DNA of 64,000 nt from Rhinopithecus roxellana (taxonomy: Eukaryota; Chordata; Mammalia; Primates; Cercopithecidae). The stretch lies in the NCBI RefSeq assembly GCF_007565055.1, contig NW_022141553.1, positions 62,001-126,000 of the forward strand, in the 5' to 3' direction. The position numbers and the translations under genes were made by a program. Positions 62,697-64,000 of this stretch are shown here, piece after piece. A model generated the notes under the pieces. That model saw only the letters and a list, made by a program, of their open reading frames with translations. It made no database searches and was not told the DNA's origin. Within the stretch, counting starts at the first letter, position 1. Each line of letters starts with the position of its first letter.

Positions 62697-64000
62697 TTCT
62701 TAGAAACGTCTTTGTGATGTGTGAATTCATCTCACAGAGTTACACTTATGTTTCGTGGAGCAGTCCATTAACACTGTCTTTGAGGAACCTGAGAAGGGCT
62801 TCTTTGGATCGTAATGAGGCCTACGCTGATAAAGGAAATTTCTTCCGTTCAAAACGTGAAAGAAGCTTTCTGAGAAACTTCTTTATGATCTGTGAGTTCA
62901 TCTCACAGACTTATAATTTTGATTTCAGGAAGCAGTTTTCTAACACTCTTTTCTTTGAATCTGGAAAGTGATATTTGGGAGCCCATAGGGGCCCATGGTG
63001 AAAAATGGAATATCCTCACATAATAACTAGAGAGAAGCTTTCTGAGAGATTGTGTTCTGATGTGTGACTTCATCACACAGAGTTCCACCCTTCTCTTCTT
63101 GGAACAGTTTCCTAACACTGTTGTCGTGGATTCTGCAAAGGTATATTTGTGAGCTCATTGAGGGCTACGGTGAAAAAGGAAGTATCCTCAGATCAAAACT
63201 GGAAAGAAGCCTTCTGTGAAACTGCATTGCCGTGAGTGAATGCAACTCACAGTGTTACAGGTTTCTCTTCAGTGATCAGTTTGTTAAAACAGTTTTCTGG
63301 AAATCTACAATTAGATACTTCATAGCACAATGAACCTTATGGTGACAAAGGAAATATCCACAGGTGAAAACTAGAAAGAAGCTTTCTTAGAAACTTCTTG
63401 GTGATGTGTGAATTCATCTCACAGAGTTACACTTACGTGTCATGGAGCAGTCCATTAACACAGTCTTTGAGGAACCTGAGAAGGGCTTCTTTGGATCGCA
63501 TTGAGGCCTACTCTGATAAAGGAAATTTCATTGGTTCAAAACATGAAAGAAGCTTTCTGGGAAACTTCTTTCTGATCTGCGAGTTCATCTCAAAGACTTA
63601 TAACTTAGACTTCAGCAAGCAGTTTGCTAACACTCTTTTCGTGGAATCCGGAAAGTGATATTTGGGAGCCAATAGGGGCCCATGGTGAAAAAGAAAATAT
63701 CCTCACATAATAACTAGAGAGAAGCTTTCTGAGAGATTGCTTTCTGATGTGTGACTTCACCACACAGAGTTCCACCCTTCCCTTCTTGGAACAGTTTACT
63801 AACACTGTTGCGGTGGATTCTGCAAACTTATATTTGGTAGCTCATTGAGGGCTATGGTGAAAAAGGAAATATCCTCAGGTCAATACTGGAAAGAAGCCTT
63901 CTGAGAAACTGCATTGCCATGAGTGAATGCAACTCACTGGGTTGCACATTTCTCTTCAGTGATCAGTTTGCTAACATAGTTTTCTGGAAATCTGACTCGT
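62697..64000 (+). repeat. 2,061-bp tandem repeat, unit 2 (cut by window edge)
   Basis: Repeats 60636-61939 with only a handful of substitutions visible in 1.3 kb, such as 'cccgtagg' to 'cccatagg' and 'attgctgtg' to 'attgccgtg'. The window ends inside the second tetramer of the unit, so the number of copies cannot be told. Confidence 0.92.

Noticed and set aside
683..63658. Repeated small open frames of 60-100 codons on both strands as real genes
   Set aside because: They recur with the satellite period, overlap on both strands, are broken in many copies by single-base changes, and several rely on a TTG start. No domain, splice site or promoter goes with them.
1..64000. CRISPR array, phage or bacterial operon
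   Set aside because: The regular repeats are 172-bp alphoid monomers without unique spacers, and the mobile elements are Alu and L1.

Overview
This window is primate satellite DNA, with no host protein-coding gene, tRNA, rRNA or CRISPR array that I can support. About 85% of it is alpha-satellite (alphoid) DNA in one orientation. It is built from four diverged ~172-bp monomer types (called m1, m2, m3 and m4 here) in fixed order, giving a ~686-bp tetramer repeated across the whole window. Typical unit starts, taken at the m1 'gatgtgtgaattc' motif, are near 18776, 19448, 20135, 20822, 21510, 22194, 22880, 23563 and so on. All four monomer types carry a pJ-alpha-like (A-type) box in the register where B-type monomers carry the CENP-B box. 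I found no complete CENP-B box by eye.

The satellite is interrupted by six retroelement insertions. One is a near full-length LINE-1 (28846-35004) whose ORF1 and ORF2 are broken by four small lesions. One is an Alu of AluY type (13915-14229). The other four (3582-4610, 7717-8757, 49783-50820, 52888-53927) are copies of a single ~1-kb 5'-inverted (twin-primed) L1 insertion, spread by duplication of the satellite carrying it. Copy 1 has the 3' end and 3' flank of the full-length L1, so it looks like a recombinant between two different L1 insertions.

Layout: 1-3566 tetramers with a local 8-monomer repeat; 3582-4610 L1 copy 1 (chimeric); 4611-6015 tetramers paralogous to ~37765-38900; 6016-7701 a 5-monomer unit and tetramers; 7717-8757 L1 copy 2; 8773-13901 tetramers; 13915-14229 Alu; 14243-28845 long tetramer array with an out-of-register junction near 18488 and a deletion hybrid at 28353-28514; 28846-35004 L1; 35018-46718 tetramers with local subfamilies; 46719-57008 a block paralogous to 6020-11838 that is expanded by a 1.37-kb insert and a 3.1-kb tandem duplication containing L1 copies 3 and 4; 57085-64000 tetramers ending in a 2,061-bp tandem duplication cut by the window edge.

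Organism (inference): a catarrhine primate, most likely an Old World monkey. Alphoid DNA plus Alu and L1PA-type L1 fixes primates. The all-A-type monomers, the L1 3' UTR variant and the Alu sequence variants fit Old World monkeys better than human, but I could not compare with databases. The region is best read as pericentromeric or older-layer alphoid DNA shaped by unequal exchange. Its interest lies in recombination history rather than in a gene system.
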